From Paraburkholderia sp. C35 (GTDB lineage: Bacteria; Pseudomonadota; Gammaproteobacteria; Burkholderiales; Burkholderiaceae): a DNA stretch of 64,000 nucleotides. Position 1 is the first letter of the stretch, and the number at the start of each line of letters is the position of its first letter. Positions 53,385-63,841 of the stretch are shown here, one piece after another. The notes under the pieces were generated by a model, which was not told the DNA's origin, did not search any database, and worked only from the letters and a program-made list of their open reading frames with translations. The position numbers were made by a program, and so were the translations under genes. The stretch is taken from the NCBI RefSeq assembly GCF_003121405.1, contig NZ_QBUY01000002.1, positions 124,001 through 188,000 on the forward strand, in the 5' to 3' direction.

Positions 53385-56270
53385 GTGACCCATCGGACGG
53401 ATACCTCGTACGCGGTTTTCCTGTTTGGTCCATTTCGCCTCGTGCCGGCGCAGCATCTGCTGCTCAACGGCGATGTACGCGTGCCGTTGGACAGCCGCAC
53501 CTTCGAGATATTGATAGCGCTGGTCGAACACGCGGGCGAGCCACTGACGTGGCAGGCTCTGATGAGCCGCGCGTGGCCCGAAACGCCCGTTGATGAGGCC
53601 AACCTGAAAGTGCAGATGGCGACGCTACGCAGGGTGCTTGATGAAGGCGAGGACGGTCAGCGCTATATCGCCACCATCGGCGAAAAGGGCTATCAGTTCG
53701 TGGCGCCGCTGGAACGCAGGGCGCTTCCGATAGAGGAGACGTCGGCAGAGCATTCGGTACATGTTGCGCATAACATTCCCGCGGCACTGGCGCGTCCTAT
53801 CGGGCGGTCGGCCACCACGCGCGCGCTGACGGAGCAGATGGCGCGGGTTCGACTATTGACGGTGACAGGCCCCGGCGGCATCGGCAAGACGACCGTTGCA
53901 CTGGATGTGGCTCGCGCGATGGTGGAAGCGGCAAGGCACGACGTCTGGTTCGTCGATCTGTCCACGCTTTCCAATGCAGATGTCGTTCCTCAAGCGGTGG
54001 CCAATGCAGTCGGACTCGCCGCGCAGCACCACATCACTTCGGCACTGGCGACTTACTTTCGCTTCAGGAATCGCCCGCAACTGGTCGTACTGGATAACTG
54101 CGACCATGTCAGCAAAGGAGCCGCCGCGACAGCGCAACGCCTGCTTGCGATGAGCCCACGCATGCAGGTGCTGGCGACCAATCGCAAGCCCTTGCAAAAC
54201 GCCGGCGAGCATCTGTATCGACTGCAGCCGCTCGACAGTGCGGTGAAATCGGCCAACCTGACGGCGCAACAGGCGCTGCAGTATCCCGCCATCAAGCTGT
54301 TCGTCGAACGAGCCAGCGCGACCCGCAAAAACTTTCAGCTTACTGACGAAAGCGCCCCCGTGATAGCGGACATCTGCCAACGTGTGGGCGGCATTGCGCT
54401 CGCGATTGAACTTGTTGCGACGCACGTTGGTACGTGCGGTGTTCATGACTTGCAACGCCTGCTCGATGATCGGATGCGTCCGCTGAATTCGGATCGCCGT
54501 GGCACACGGAGTCATCACCGGACGATGTCGGTGTTGCTGGACTGGAGCCACCAGTTGCTGACGGAGGTCGAGCGTATCGTGCTACGCCGTCTTGGCATAT
54601 TCGCTGGTGTGTTCGTACTCGATGCAGTCGTCGCGATCGTGGCCGACGAGGAAATGCAGACAGCCGGCGTGGTCGAAGCGATGAAGACGCTGGTCGCGAA
54701 GTCGATGGTTTCTGCCGAAGCCGTTGGTGCGATCACGCGCTATCGCCTGCTCGATACGACTCGCGACTACGCGCGTCGCAAGCTTGCTGATGCGGACGAA
54801 GCCGCTCTGCTGGCGCATCGCCATGCCGCGCATTTTTGTGGCATGTACACGCAGGCAGAGGATCAATGGAACGAGCCGCCCGATGCCGCGTGGCTGGAGA
54901 ATCACGTTCGTGCAATCGACGATGTGCGAATCGCATTGAACTGGGCTTTCTCGGCAGAGGGAGAGGCTGCGCTTGCCGTCAGGTTGACCGTGTCCGCCAT
55001 TCCTGCGTGGCTTCATCTGTCGTCGCTGGAGGAATGCAGGAATCGCGTCGAGCAGGCGCTCAGCAGAACCGACGCCAGTTCTCCCGCGCAAGACCGTGAT
55101 CGCATGAAGCTCTACGAGGCGCTGGCGGCATCGACGCTCTATACGTGCGGCATGGTGCCCACCGTCGAGAGCGCCTGGAAAAGCGCGCTCGATATTGCCG
55201 AAGCACTCGGCGACAAAGAGTACTATCTGCGCGCGCTGTTCGTCGCATGCTGCGGTTTGGTGTATGCGGGAGAACTGCCCGTTATCGATGAGTTTTTGCA
55301 GAAGTTCCGTCTGGTGGCCAGTTCAATTGGCAATGCCGTCGCCATTTCCGATGGCGACCGGCTGACTGCTTATACGCTGCATCGTATCGGCAAGCAGGTG
55401 GAGGCCAGGCAGTGCCTCGAACGCATGCTCGCGAGGGACGTGGCGGCCCGTCAGCGTTCGCAGCTTTCCCATTTCCATGTCGACTGGCGAAACGCCGCGC
55501 GCACGATTCTGACCAACGTGCTTTGGCTTCAGGGATTTCCGGAACAGGCTTTAAAAACAGCACAAAGTGCAAGAGAAGACGCGCAGGCCATTGGTCATGG
55601 TTTGACCTTGGGCTATGTGCTGGTGCTTGCATCGGTTCCGCTGGCGTTCTATCTGGGCGATCTGCACGCTGCCGAGGAAGCGCTCGAAGTGTTGCAGGCA
55701 CATCTGGCGCGGCGCGGCCTCGTCATTTACGACCCGATGGCGCGCTGTCTGCAAGGTGCGCTGCTGATTCAGCGTAAAGATCCATCCGGTTTGCTGATCA
55801 TGTCCGACGCGCTGGATCAGCACAGAAGAGAGCATTTCATCATTCGTTATCCGATGTACATGGGCATGTTTGCTCAAGGGCTGCTTTCGTTTGACCGACA
55901 TGCAGAAGCCCGTGCGGCAATCGATGAAGCGCTGGTGTGGTCGGATGCGCACGATGAGCGCTGGTGCATGCCGGAACTGTTGCGGATCAAGGGCGACATT
56001 GTGCAGGCAATGGATGTACGTGGAGAGCCGGAGCCGTCCGAATCGTACTATCGCCGCGCAATGGAGATGGCGCGTGAGCAGAACGCATTATCGTGGGAGT
56101 TGCGTGCGGCAACGAGTCTTGCACGTTGTCTCGCCGAAGCTCGACAAATGGATCGTGCCCGTGCATTACTCGCGTCTGTCTATGACAGGTTCACTGAAGG
56201 CTTCGATACGCCTGATTTGCGAGCCGCGCGCGTGTTGCTCGATAGTTTTGGCAACACGATCGAGGCCTAA
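53385..56270 (+). CDS. Winged-helix transcriptional regulator with NB-ARC-type ATPase and TPR-like C-terminus
   Basis: 961 residues. The OmpR/PhoB-type DNA-binding domain is at the N-terminus (about 8-108; LDSRTFEILIALVEHAGEPLT, then KVQMATLRRVLDEGEDGQRYIATIGEKGYQFV). The STAND-type ATPase has Walker A TGPGGIGKTT (161-170) and VLDNCDHV as Walker B. The rest is a long helical repeat region (about 500-960). Such proteins couple ligand sensing and ATP-driven assembly to transcription. It starts at GTG 53385. No target gene is evident; the next genes (hydrolase, CDF transporter) are candidates. Confidence 0.88.
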   Translation: MTHRTDTSYAVFLFGPFRLVPAQHLLLNGDVRVPLDSRTFEILIALVEHAGEPLTWQALMSRAWPETPVDEANLKVQMATLRRVLDEGEDGQRYIATIGEKGYQFVAPLERRALPIEETSAEHSVHVAHNIPAALARPIGRSATTRALTEQMARVRLLTVTGPGGIGKTTVALDVARAMVEAARHDVWFVDLSTLSNADVVPQAVANAVGLAAQHHITSALATYFRFRNRPQLVVLDNCDHVSKGAAATAQRLLAMSPRMQVLATNRKPLQNAGEHLYRLQPLDSAVKSANLTAQQALQYPAIKLFVERASATRKNFQLTDESAPVIADICQRVGGIALAIELVATHVGTCGVHDLQRLLDDRMRPLNSDRRGTRSHHRTMSVLLDWSHQLLTEVERIVLRRLGIFAGVFVLDAVVAIVADEEMQTAGVVEAMKTLVAKSMVSAEAVGAITRYRLLDTTRDYARRKLADADEAALLAHRHAAHFCGMYTQAEDQWNEPPDAAWLENHVRAIDDVRIALNWAFSAEGEAALAVRLTVSAIPAWLHLSSLEECRNRVEQALSRTDASSPAQDRDRMKLYEALAASTLYTCGMVPTVESAWKSALDIAEALGDKEYYLRALFVACCGLVYAGELPVIDEFLQKFRLVASSIGNAVAISDGDRLTAYTLHRIGKQVEARQCLERMLARDVAARQRSQLSHFHVDWRNAARTILTNVLWLQGFPEQALKTAQSAREDAQAIGHGLTLGYVLVLASVPLAFYLGDLHAAEEALEVLQAHLARRGLVIYDPMARCLQGALLIQRKDPSGLLIMSDALDQHRREHFIIRYPMYMGMFAQGLLSFDRHAEARAAIDEALVWSDAHDERWCMPELLRIKGDIVQAMDVRGEPEPSESYYRRAMEMAREQNALSWELRAATSLARCLAEARQMDRARALLASVYDRFTEGFDTPDLRAARVLLDSFGNTIEA

Positions 56271-56410
56271 GTTGGTTCAAAACGGCAGGCTCATTCGTTA
56301 GTGATAAGAGAGCGCTATACGCCGACTAAAACCCGTGCGTTGGAGAAAGAATCGACGAGTTGTTCACGCTAGCATGTCCCCTACTTTAACGAGGAAAACA
56401 AGGGGATATC

Positions 56411-57406
56411 GTGACTACTCTTTCTGGAAACCGTCCATCGAATCGTCGATATGTGCTTGCAGTCGGCACGGGTGCCGCAGTGGCCGCGATTGCGGCACCT
56501 GCTGTCGCGATGGCGGAAGCGACTGTTGGCGCGGGGCGAAAGCGCATGGCGTCGACTTCCCACAGTACGTCCGGCGAACGCTTTACAGCAGACTCGGTTA
56601 TTGCAAAAGACGGAACGCGGATCTTTTTCAAGGACTGGGGTAGCGGCAAGCCGGTGGTCCTTTCACATGGTTGGCCGCTCGATGCAGACGCATGGGACTC
56701 GCAGATGCTATTTCTCGTGCAGAATGGCTATCGCGTGATTGCGCATGATCGCCGGGGTCATGGCCGTTCCGGTCAGTCGTCGTCGGGTAACGACGTCGAT
56801 ACCTACGCAGACGACCTCGCCGCCGTGATCAACGCACTCGATCTCAAGGACGCGACACTCGTGGGCCATTCAATGGGTGGCGGAGAAGTTGCCCGCTATA
56901 TCGGCCGGCACGGGTCGTCTCGCGTGTCCAAAGCCGTGCTGATCAGTGCCGTTGTGCCGCTGATGCTCAAGACCGCAAATAATCCAGACGGTCTGCCCGA
57001 ATCTGCATTCGATGGGATTCGCTCGAATCTCACGAGCAACCGCTCCGTGTTTTACAAGAATCTCGCCATGGCGTTCTATGGGTTCAATCGTCCGAATGCG
57101 AAGGTCGAACAAGGCGTCATAGAAGAGTTCTGGCGCGAGGGCATGGCCGGTTCGATTCTCGCGCAGTATCAATGCGTGAAGCAGTTCGAAGTCGACTACA
57201 CCGAAGACCTGAAGAAGATCACGGTCCCAACGCTGATTCTTCATGGCGACGATGATCAACTCGTACCTGTCGATATTTCGGGGAAGATGTCGGCGAAGAT
57301 CATCAGGAACGCGACACTCAAGGTCTATCCGGGCGCGCCACACGGCATGTGCACAACGGCGGCGGATAAGGTCAATGCGGATCTGCTGGAGTTCCTTCGC
57401 ACCTGA
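56411..57406 (+). CDS. Exported alpha/beta hydrolase (non-heme chloroperoxidase-like)
   Basis: 331 residues. An Ala-rich N-terminal signal with an arginine pair ([11 protein letters not shown], about 11-21) suggests Tat or Sec export. The core has SHGWPL, the nucleophile elbow GHSMGG (Ser154), acid in [12 protein letters not shown] (about 278) and His in PGAPHGM (about 308). Sequence style matches the perhydrolase/bromoperoxidase BPO group, whose natural role is usually ester hydrolysis. It starts at GTG 56411 with a CAAGGGGAT ribosome binding site. Confidence 0.87.
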   Translation: MTTLSGNRPSNRRYVLAVGTGAAVAAIAAPAVAMAEATVGAGRKRMASTSHSTSGERFTADSVIAKDGTRIFFKDWGSGKPVVLSHGWPLDADAWDSQMLFLVQNGYRVIAHDRRGHGRSGQSSSGNDVDTYADDLAAVINALDLKDATLVGHSMGGGEVARYIGRHGSSRVSKAVLISAVVPLMLKTANNPDGLPESAFDGIRSNLTSNRSVFYKNLAMAFYGFNRPNAKVEQGVIEEFWREGMAGSILAQYQCVKQFEVDYTEDLKKITVPTLILHGDDDQLVPVDISGKMSAKIIRNATLKVYPGAPHGMCTTAADKVNADLLEFLRT

Positions 57407-57507
57407 AGGCTGTGGCAAATGCGGACCTCCCGCGCTTCGTCTTAAAAGACCACTTACAATCAAATGGAGTCTACTGGCGGAATCAACACTTCAGGTCATT
57501 CACTCTC

Positions 57508-58476
57508 ATGGCGACGCCCCGCTCCAGTTCGAAGAAAGTCGTCTACATTGCGCTGATCGGCGACATTCTGATCGTCTGCACGAAGATCGCAGCGGCAATC
57601 GTGACGGGTAGCGCCGCCATGTTGAGCGAAGCCGTGCACTCGATTGTCGACTCCGCCAACGAAGCGCTGCTGCTCTACGGTTATAGCGAGTCCGAACGTC
57701 GGCCTGATACGGTTCACCCACTCGGCTACGGGCGCGAGCTCTACTTCTGGAGCTTCATTGTTTCGCTCATGCTGTTCGGCTTTGGCGCCGGCGTTTCGCT
57801 TTATCAGGGCACGCAGCACCTGCTGTCGCCGCAGCCTATCGAATACGCATTCGTCAGCTATATCGTGCTGGCGTTTTCGTTCGTGTTCGAAGGCGTATCG
57901 TGGTTCACGGCGTTTCGTCGCTTGAGAGACACGCGTGGCAGACACGGCTACTGGGAGGCGATTCACAAGAGCAAAGATCCGCCGTCGTTCATGGTGCTTT
58001 TAGAAGACAGCGCCGCGCTGATCAGTATCGTCGTGGCCGTGACGGGCATTTTCCTGTCGCATACCTACCATATCTATGTAATGGATGGGGTGGCATCCAT
58101 CGTGATCGGATTGGTGCTTGCCGCCGTGGCGGCGATCATTGCAAACGAGAGCAAGAGCCTGTTGATCGGCGAGGGTGCGTCGCCCGTGCTGGTGACGTCG
58201 ATACTGGACCTGACCGTCAAGGAACCGGGCGTCGTAAGTGCGAACGGGGTGTTCACCGTGCACCTTTCCCCTGATCAGGTGCTCGTCGCGCTAAGCGTCG
58301 AGTTCGACGACGAGATGCGCACGCCGCAACTCGAGCGATGTGTCGTGGAGATCGAGTCGCGTATTCGTGCGGCGCACCCGGAAGTGGTTATCCTGTTCGT
58401 CAAACCGCAGACGAAACATCGGTATCAGGAGTGGAAGGCTGCGCGCTACGGCGCAGGCACGTTGCACGAGAAGTAG
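57508..58476 (+). CDS. Cation diffusion facilitator (CDF) transporter
   Basis: 322 residues. Transmembrane helix 2 carries SEAVHSIVDSANEALLLYG with the metal-site H44/D48 pair. HPLGYGRELYFWSF is the CDF signature, and helix 5 has EDSAALISIVVAVTG. A cytosolic C-terminal domain follows. It exports Zn, Fe, Mn or Co from the cytoplasm (family knowledge); the His-Asp pairing is compatible with several metals. ATG 57508 is chosen to begin at the conserved N-terminus; an upstream GTG at 57412 is less supported. Confidence 0.88.
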   Translation: MATPRSSSKKVVYIALIGDILIVCTKIAAAIVTGSAAMLSEAVHSIVDSANEALLLYGYSESERRPDTVHPLGYGRELYFWSFIVSLMLFGFGAGVSLYQGTQHLLSPQPIEYAFVSYIVLAFSFVFEGVSWFTAFRRLRDTRGRHGYWEAIHKSKDPPSFMVLLEDSAALISIVVAVTGIFLSHTYHIYVMDGVASIVIGLVLAAVAAIIANESKSLLIGEGASPVLVTSILDLTVKEPGVVSANGVFTVHLSPDQVLVALSVEFDDEMRTPQLERCVVEIESRIRAAHPEVVILFVKPQTKHRYQEWKAARYGAGTLHEK

Positions 58477-58496
58477 CGGTCTGCACAGTTTGGTAT

Positions 58497-59024
58497 CTAC
58501 ACGCGCCGGGCGGCAACGAGCAATGCCGCCAGGAGATTTTCCGTATCGTGCTCTCCGTCATAGCGCTGACCATTGATGAAAAGCGTGGGCGTGCCCTGCA
58601 CACCACTCTCGAGGCCACTGCTGAAGTCACGCTTGATGCGCTCATCGTAATCGCCATCGAACGCTGCGTGCACACGTTGAAGCGGAATATCGAGTTGCGA
58701 CGCGTATTTCGCCAGTGCACTGCCATCCAGTGAGGTCTGGTTTTCGAACAGCGTGTCGTGCGCTTCCCAGAACTTCCCCGCGCTATCGGCCGCCTCTGCG
58801 AACTCGGCGGCATGAAGCGCGTGTGCATGCAGATTCGTCAATGGGAATTGACGGAACGCGAAGCGCAGGTCTGCCTGCAGCGCTTTTTGAACCTCTTTGA
58901 TGATTCCGTACATCGTGCCGCAATACGGACATTGAAAATCGCCATATTCGACGAGCGTCACGGCCGCGTAAGGGTTGCCCTGGATTCGATCGATTGTTTC
59001 TATCGGCGGAGAAAGAAGGTGCAT
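58497..59024 (-). CDS. DsbA-family thioredoxin-fold protein
   Basis: 175 residues with the redox motif CPYC (C32-C35) in TLVEYGDFQCPYCGTMY and a cis-Pro loop VQGTPTLFING. The fold is DsbA/Na+-H+ antiporter-associated type. There is no signal peptide, so a cytoplasmic role (FrnE-like, thiol oxidoreduction) is more likely than periplasmic folding. ATG 59024 is preferred; ATG 59060 would add 12 residues, and both have poor ribosome binding sites. It is divergent from glyA and convergent with the CDF gene. Confidence 0.85.
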   Translation of the reverse strand: MHLLSPPIETIDRIQGNPYAAVTLVEYGDFQCPYCGTMYGIIKEVQKALQADLRFAFRQFPLTNLHAHALHAAEFAEAADSAGKFWEAHDTLFENQTSLDGSALAKYASQLDIPLQRVHAAFDGDYDERIKRDFSSGLESGVQGTPTLFINGQRYDGEHDTENLLAALLVAARRV

Positions 59025-59242
59025 GGCACGTCCAGATTCAGAGGGAAAAATGAGGTGCATCGGATAGTCCCGACGTCATATTTGAATCTAAGCACATGCC
59101 GAATCAGGGCGGCCGTGAGGCGTGGTCCTCCAATTTTTTCCGTGCGATTTGGAAAGACACTCGACCGACGAATGCTTATCGTCAGCCTGTGGTTTGCATT
59201 GCGTTTGGCTTTCAGTGATGTGCCGTTACGGAGGCAACTGAG

Positions 59243-60547
59243 GTGTTCACAACCGACATGCAGATTGAAGGCTTCGATCAGGAACTCTTTGCCGCTATCA
59301 AGGCCGAGCAGAGACGCCAGGAAGATCACATCGAACTGATCGCTTCCGAAAACTACGCGAGTCCCAGAGTCATGGAAGCACACGCGTCAGTGCTAACCAA
59401 CAAGTATGCCGAGGGCTATCCGGGCAAGCGTTATTACGGCGGCTGCGAGAATGCCGACCTGATCGAGCAACTGGCAATCGACCGGACAAAGCGCCTGTTT
59501 GGCGCAGATTGGGCGAATGTTCAGCCACATTCCGGATCGCAAGCGAATGAAGCGGTGTACCTCGCGCTGCTTGAGCCAGGTGATCCGATCCTGGGTATGA
59601 GTCTCAAGGATGGCGGCCATCTGACGCACGGCGCGAAGGTCAGTTCTTCCGGCAAACTCTATTCGGCCGTCCAGTACGGCGTCGACCCGGAAGGACTGAT
59701 CGACTATGACAGCGTGGAACGGCTGGCGCTGGATCACAAACCCAAGGTAGTGGTAGCCGGATTCTCTGCCTATTCCCGGTTTCTCGATTTCAAGCGGTTC
59801 AGGGAGATCGCGGACAAGGTGGGGGCATATCTGTTGGTCGATATGGCACATGTCGCGGGTCTGGTCGCGACAGGGCACTATCCGAACCCCATCGCGTTTG
59901 CCGACGTTGTCACGACGACGACACACAAAACACTGCGCGGCCCGCGCGGCGGCATCATCATGGGTCGCGCCAATCCGGACATCGAGAAGAAAATCGCCTC
60001 GGCTGTTTTCCCCGGCACGCAGGGCGGTCCACTGATGCACGTGATCGCCGCCAAGGCGGTAGCGCTTCTTGAAGCACTGCAACCGCAATTCGCCGAATAT
60101 CAGACACAAGTGCTGAGAAACGCACGCGCGATGGCGCTGGTCTTCGAAAGAAGAGGGTACCAGGTGGTCTCGGGCGGAACAGATAACCATCTGTTTCTCG
60201 TCAGCCTGATTGCAAAAGGACTAACGGGAAAGGCCGCGGACGCAGCGCTAGGCGCAGCGCACATTACGGTGAACAAGAATGCGGTTCCTGACGATCCACA
60301 ATCCCCATTCGTGACTAGCGGAATCCGGATCGGCACGTCGGCGATTACAACGCGAGGGTTCACCGAACTCGAATCTGGAGAACTGGCTAGCTGGATGTGC
60401 GACGTGCTGGACGACATTGAAAACCCTGCCGTCGTGGAATCAGTCCGGGACAAGGTAGCGCGCGTGTGCTCGCGCTTTCCCGTCTATGCAGCGGGCAAGC
60501 GGCGCCCCAGTAATGGCGACGTACGGCCGGTGCTTTCCGCGGACTAG
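59243..60547 (+). CDS. glyA: Serine hydroxymethyltransferase
   Basis: 434 residues; PLP enzyme interconverting serine plus tetrahydrofolate and glycine plus methylene-tetrahydrofolate. The PLP lysine is K229 in [14 protein letters not shown]. Other marks are [16 protein letters not shown] (31-46), YPGKRYYGG (59-67), HSGSQAN (96-102) and VDMAHVAGL (199-207). It starts at GTG 59243 with GGAGG 8 nt upstream. It is slightly longer than E. coli GlyA (417) and not in a folate operon, so it may be a second, specialised copy, though the window cannot show that. Confidence 0.93.
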   Translation: MFTTDMQIEGFDQELFAAIKAEQRRQEDHIELIASENYASPRVMEAHASVLTNKYAEGYPGKRYYGGCENADLIEQLAIDRTKRLFGADWANVQPHSGSQANEAVYLALLEPGDPILGMSLKDGGHLTHGAKVSSSGKLYSAVQYGVDPEGLIDYDSVERLALDHKPKVVVAGFSAYSRFLDFKRFREIADKVGAYLLVDMAHVAGLVATGHYPNPIAFADVVTTTTHKTLRGPRGGIIMGRANPDIEKKIASAVFPGTQGGPLMHVIAAKAVALLEALQPQFAEYQTQVLRNARAMALVFERRGYQVVSGGTDNHLFLVSLIAKGLTGKAADAALGAAHITVNKNAVPDDPQSPFVTSGIRIGTSAITTRGFTELESGELASWMCDVLDDIENPAVVESVRDKVARVCSRFPVYAAGKRRPSNGDVRPVLSAD

Positions 60548-60596
60548 CCTGATAGATCGGTTTCTGTACGGAATGCCTTGTCACAGGAGAACTGGA

Positions 60597-61481
60597 ATGA
60601 CTAGTCCGATATCGAATGTCGCTATTCCCGTCACACATCACAGGTACGCAGTTGTCGACGACATCAAACTTTTCTATCGTGAAGCGGGTCCAGCCGACGG
60701 CGATACCGTCGTGTTGCTACACGGCTTTCCGACTTCTTCACATATGTTCCGCAACCTCATTCCTGCACTCGCAGACCGCTATCGTGTGATCGCGCCGGAC
60801 TACCCGGGGTTCGGGCAAAGCGATATGCCTTCCCGGTCCGGCTTTGCCTATACATTCGACCGCATTGCGTCGCTGGTGGACGGTCTTCTTGAGCAATTGG
60901 GCGCCACCCGATATGCGTTGTACGTGATGGACTACGGTGCGCCCGTCGGATGGCGCATTGCATTGAAACATCCTGAACGTGTCGCGGGCTTTATCGTGCA
61001 GAACGGCAATGCCTATGATGAAGGTTTGAAGGCATTCTGGGATCCGATCAAGCAATACTGGAACGACGAATCCGATGCGAGCCGTCAGGCTTTGCTACCG
61101 CTACTTACGCTCGATACGACAATTTTCCAGTACACCGACGGCGTAAGCGACCGCACACGTATCGCGCCCGACAACTGGGTGCACGACCAGGCGTTGCTCG
61201 ACCGGCCGGGTAACAACGACGTTCAACTGGATCTGTTCTTCGACTATCGAACCAATCTCCCTCTGTATCCGACGGTTCAGGCTTACTTCAGGGAGCATCG
61301 ACCGCCGATGCTGATCGTGTGGGGGAAGAACGATGTCATCTTTCCGGCAGACGGCGCCCATCCCTATAAGCGTGATCTGCCGGATGTCGAGTTCCATCTG
61401 TTCGACACCGGGCATTTTGCGCTCGAAGATAAGGCCGACGAGATGGTTCCGCTGATTCGCGATTTCCTGGCGCGGATCTAG
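60597..61481 (+). CDS. Alpha/beta hydrolase, haloalkane dehalogenase-like
   Basis: 294 residues. [37 protein letters not shown] is the conserved N-terminal part. The elbow reads VMDYGAP, with Asp112 in place of Ser, as in haloalkane dehalogenases and epoxide hydrolases. The acid/His end is MLIVWGKND...[13 protein letters not shown]. The cap-domain region (about 130-220) is typical. ATG 60597 follows AGGAGA. It is likely to be co-transcribed with glyA (49-bp gap). The Asp nucleophile favours C-halogen or epoxide substrates, but the substrate is not known. Confidence 0.87.
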   Translation: MTSPISNVAIPVTHHRYAVVDDIKLFYREAGPADGDTVVLLHGFPTSSHMFRNLIPALADRYRVIAPDYPGFGQSDMPSRSGFAYTFDRIASLVDGLLEQLGATRYALYVMDYGAPVGWRIALKHPERVAGFIVQNGNAYDEGLKAFWDPIKQYWNDESDASRQALLPLLTLDTTIFQYTDGVSDRTRIAPDNWVHDQALLDRPGNNDVQLDLFFDYRTNLPLYPTVQAYFREHRPPMLIVWGKNDVIFPADGAHPYKRDLPDVEFHLFDTGHFALEDKADEMVPLIRDFLARI

Positions 61482-61515
61482 CGCAGGTTTCACCCATCTG
61501 ATTCGATTGCATGCG

Positions 61516-61556
61516 CGCGGCGTGAGCGGATTTCCGGTCACGCCGCGTTTTGCTTT
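61516..61556. terminator. Bidirectional intrinsic terminator
   Basis: CGCGGCGTGA (61516-61525) pairs perfectly with TCACGCCGCG (61538-61547); the 12-nt loop can add GG/CC pairs. The plus-strand tail is TTTTGCTTT. It sits between the convergent hydrolase and molybdopterin oxidoreductase genes, right at the end of the latter. Confidence 0.8.
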
Positions 61557-63841
61557 CATGCGGCGCTACGCACAACCCGTACGGGAACTGACTTGTACGA
61601 AGGCGTGCCGCTGACCTTATCCATGTAGTCCAGCGGGACGAGCACATTCGCTTCAGGGTAATACGCCCCGACGGAGCCGCGTGCGATCTTGTAGGCGACC
61701 ACCGTGAAGCGCGCAAGGCTCAGCGTCTTGGTGGTCGGCAGCACGGTTTCCAGATCGACGAGATCGCCGTGTTCGATCTGCCGGTCTGCCATGTCTTCTT
61801 CATTCATGAAGACGACATCGCGCCGGCCGAACACGCCGCGATAACGGTCGTCCAGCCCATACACAGTCGTGTTGTACTGGTCGTGGCTGCGTAATGTAGC
61901 GAGCATCAGCACATCTTTCGCGGCGAACCTGGGATCTTCGCGCAGCCCCGTAAAGGGGAAGAATTCCGCCTTGCCAGATGCAGTGGTCCAGATGCGTTCC
62001 GTGGGCGGAAGCGGCAGACGGAATCCGCCCGGCGTGCGGATGCGCGCATTGAACTGGGCAAAATCGGGAAACACGGCCTCGATACCATCGCGTATCAGGT
62101 CGTAGTCGCCGATCATGTCCAGCCATGGAACCATGCTGTCGACGAGGGTTGCGTGTGCCATGCCGGCAACGATTGCGGGTTCGGAACGCAATTGATCGGA
62201 AGCAGGCTGGAGCTTGCCGCGCGATGCGTGAACCATCGACATCGAATCTTCGACCGTGATGGATTGCGGGCCGCTCGCCTGCACATCCGTCTCGGTGCGC
62301 CCGAGGCAGGGAAAGATAAACGATTCCTTACCCGTCAATAGCTGGGTGCGGTTCAGTTTGGTATTGATGTAGACGGTGAGGTCGAGCTGCTGCATCGCCG
62401 GGAAGCATTGTTCCGGGTCCGGCAGCGCAACCGCGAAATTGCCACCGAGACAGAACAGTGCTTTCGAATCGCCAGCGATGATGGACTGCATCGCGCGCAC
62501 GGCATCGTGTCCGTGATGCTGGGGCGGCACGAAGCCGTAAGTGCGTTCGATACGCTCCAGCATGCCGGCGGAAGGCTTCTCGGTGATGCCAACCGTCCGG
62601 TTTCCCTGTACGTTGGAATGTCCACGCAACGGGCAGATGCCTGCGCCTGGCTTGCCGAAGTTTCCCTTTAGCAATAGCAGATTAGCAATCTGCTGCACGT
62701 TTTCCGTGCCCTTGTTGTGCTGCGTGATGCCCATGCCGTAGGTAACGATCGTTGCATTCGATTTGACATACGCTCGCGCGATCGACTCCAGCGCGGTGCG
62801 GCTGAGTCCCGATGCCGCTTCGATGTCGCTCCAGTCTGTCGCCTGCAGGTCCGCAACGAAGGCGTCGTAACCGTTGGTGTGCGCGTTGATGAAGGCATGG
62901 TCGATCACCGTGCCGTCGGCGCTGGCAAACTTGTCCAGAGCGAGGACGGCCTTCATGATGCCTTTCAGCGCTGCCGCGTCGCCGCCGGCTCTGACCTGAT
63001 AGTACGAAGTGGCAATATCGGTCGAACTGAAGGTCACCATTTCCATGGCGCTTTGCGGATCGGCAAAGCGTTCGAGCGCGCGCTCGCGAAGCGGATTGAA
63101 GACGATGATCGGCACGCCACGGCGCGCCATTTCATGGAGCGTGCCCATCATGCGTGGGTGGTTCGTGCCGGGGTTGTGACCCATGGCGATGAGCAGCTCG
63201 CACTGCTCGAAATCTTCGAGTGAGACCGTACCTTTTCCGATACCTATGGAAAGCGGCAGGCCGACACTCGTCGCCTCATGACACATGTTCGAGCAATCGG
63301 GAAAGTTGTTGGTGCCCAGCGCCCGAGCGAACAGTTGATAGATGAATGCCGCTTCGTTCGAAGCGCGACCCGAGGTGTAAAACTCGGCCATGTTCGGGTC
63401 CGGCAGCGCTCTTAGTATCTCGCCGATTCTCGCAAAGGCCGCGTCCCATTCGATCGGCACATAGGTATCGCTCGGCCTGTCGTACACCATCGGATGCGTA
63501 AGCCGGCCTTCGTTCTCGAGCTCGTAGTCGGTCCACTGAAGCAGGGATTCGACGGTGTGTGCAGCGAAAAATTCGGGCGGCACGCGCTTCTTCGTCGCTT
63601 CCCACGTGACAGCTTTGGCACCGTTTTCACAGAACTGAAATGTCGAACGGTGTTCCTTGTCTGGCCACGCACATCCGGGGCAGTCGAATCCGTCGGGCTG
63701 ATTGGTGCGGAGCAAAGTGATGGGTGCGACGACTGCATCCATTTGCTCGCGTATTGCCTTGGTCGTCGCGCTCAGCGCACCCCAACCTCCGGCGGGACTG
63801 TCGTAGCGCCTGATTCCCGGCACATCGCGTTGTGTTGCCAT
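61556..63841 (-). CDS. FdhF/YdeP-family molybdopterin oxidoreductase
   Basis: 761 residues, matching YdeP-type formate dehydrogenase-like proteins (YdeP has about 759). N-terminal Cys residues C54 and C57 (DCPGCAWPD) and C71 occur, but the usual four-Cys CxxC-x3-C...C motif of formate dehydrogenase alpha is not complete. No twin-arginine signal is present, so it is cytoplasmic. Molybdopterin-binding stretches include GHNPGTNHPRMMGTLHEMARRG, FCLGGNFAVALPD and RSHDQYNTTVYG. ATG 63841 has GGGAGAC upstream. YdeP is linked to acid resistance in E. coli; its reaction is unproven, and it is a candidate third molybdenum enzyme here. Confidence 0.88.
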   Translation of the reverse strand: MATQRDVPGIRRYDSPAGGWGALSATTKAIREQMDAVVAPITLLRTNQPDGFDCPGCAWPDKEHRSTFQFCENGAKAVTWEATKKRVPPEFFAAHTVESLLQWTDYELENEGRLTHPMVYDRPSDTYVPIEWDAAFARIGEILRALPDPNMAEFYTSGRASNEAAFIYQLFARALGTNNFPDCSNMCHEATSVGLPLSIGIGKGTVSLEDFEQCELLIAMGHNPGTNHPRMMGTLHEMARRGVPIIVFNPLRERALERFADPQSAMEMVTFSSTDIATSYYQVRAGGDAAALKGIMKAVLALDKFASADGTVIDHAFINAHTNGYDAFVADLQATDWSDIEAASGLSRTALESIARAYVKSNATIVTYGMGITQHNKGTENVQQIANLLLLKGNFGKPGAGICPLRGHSNVQGNRTVGITEKPSAGMLERIERTYGFVPPQHHGHDAVRAMQSIIAGDSKALFCLGGNFAVALPDPEQCFPAMQQLDLTVYINTKLNRTQLLTGKESFIFPCLGRTETDVQASGPQSITVEDSMSMVHASRGKLQPASDQLRSEPAIVAGMAHATLVDSMVPWLDMIGDYDLIRDGIEAVFPDFAQFNARIRTPGGFRLPLPPTERIWTTASGKAEFFPFTGLREDPRFAAKDVLMLATLRSHDQYNTTVYGLDDRYRGVFGRRDVVFMNEEDMADRQIEHGDLVDLETVLPTTKTLSLARFTVVAYKIARGSVGAYYPEANVLVPLDYMDKVSGTPSYKSVPVRVVRSAA

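Noticed and set aside
59025..59242. A possible glycine riboswitch upstream of glyA.
   Set aside because: I looked for the conserved gcvT-type core and paired stems and found none; only a normal ribosome binding site is visible.
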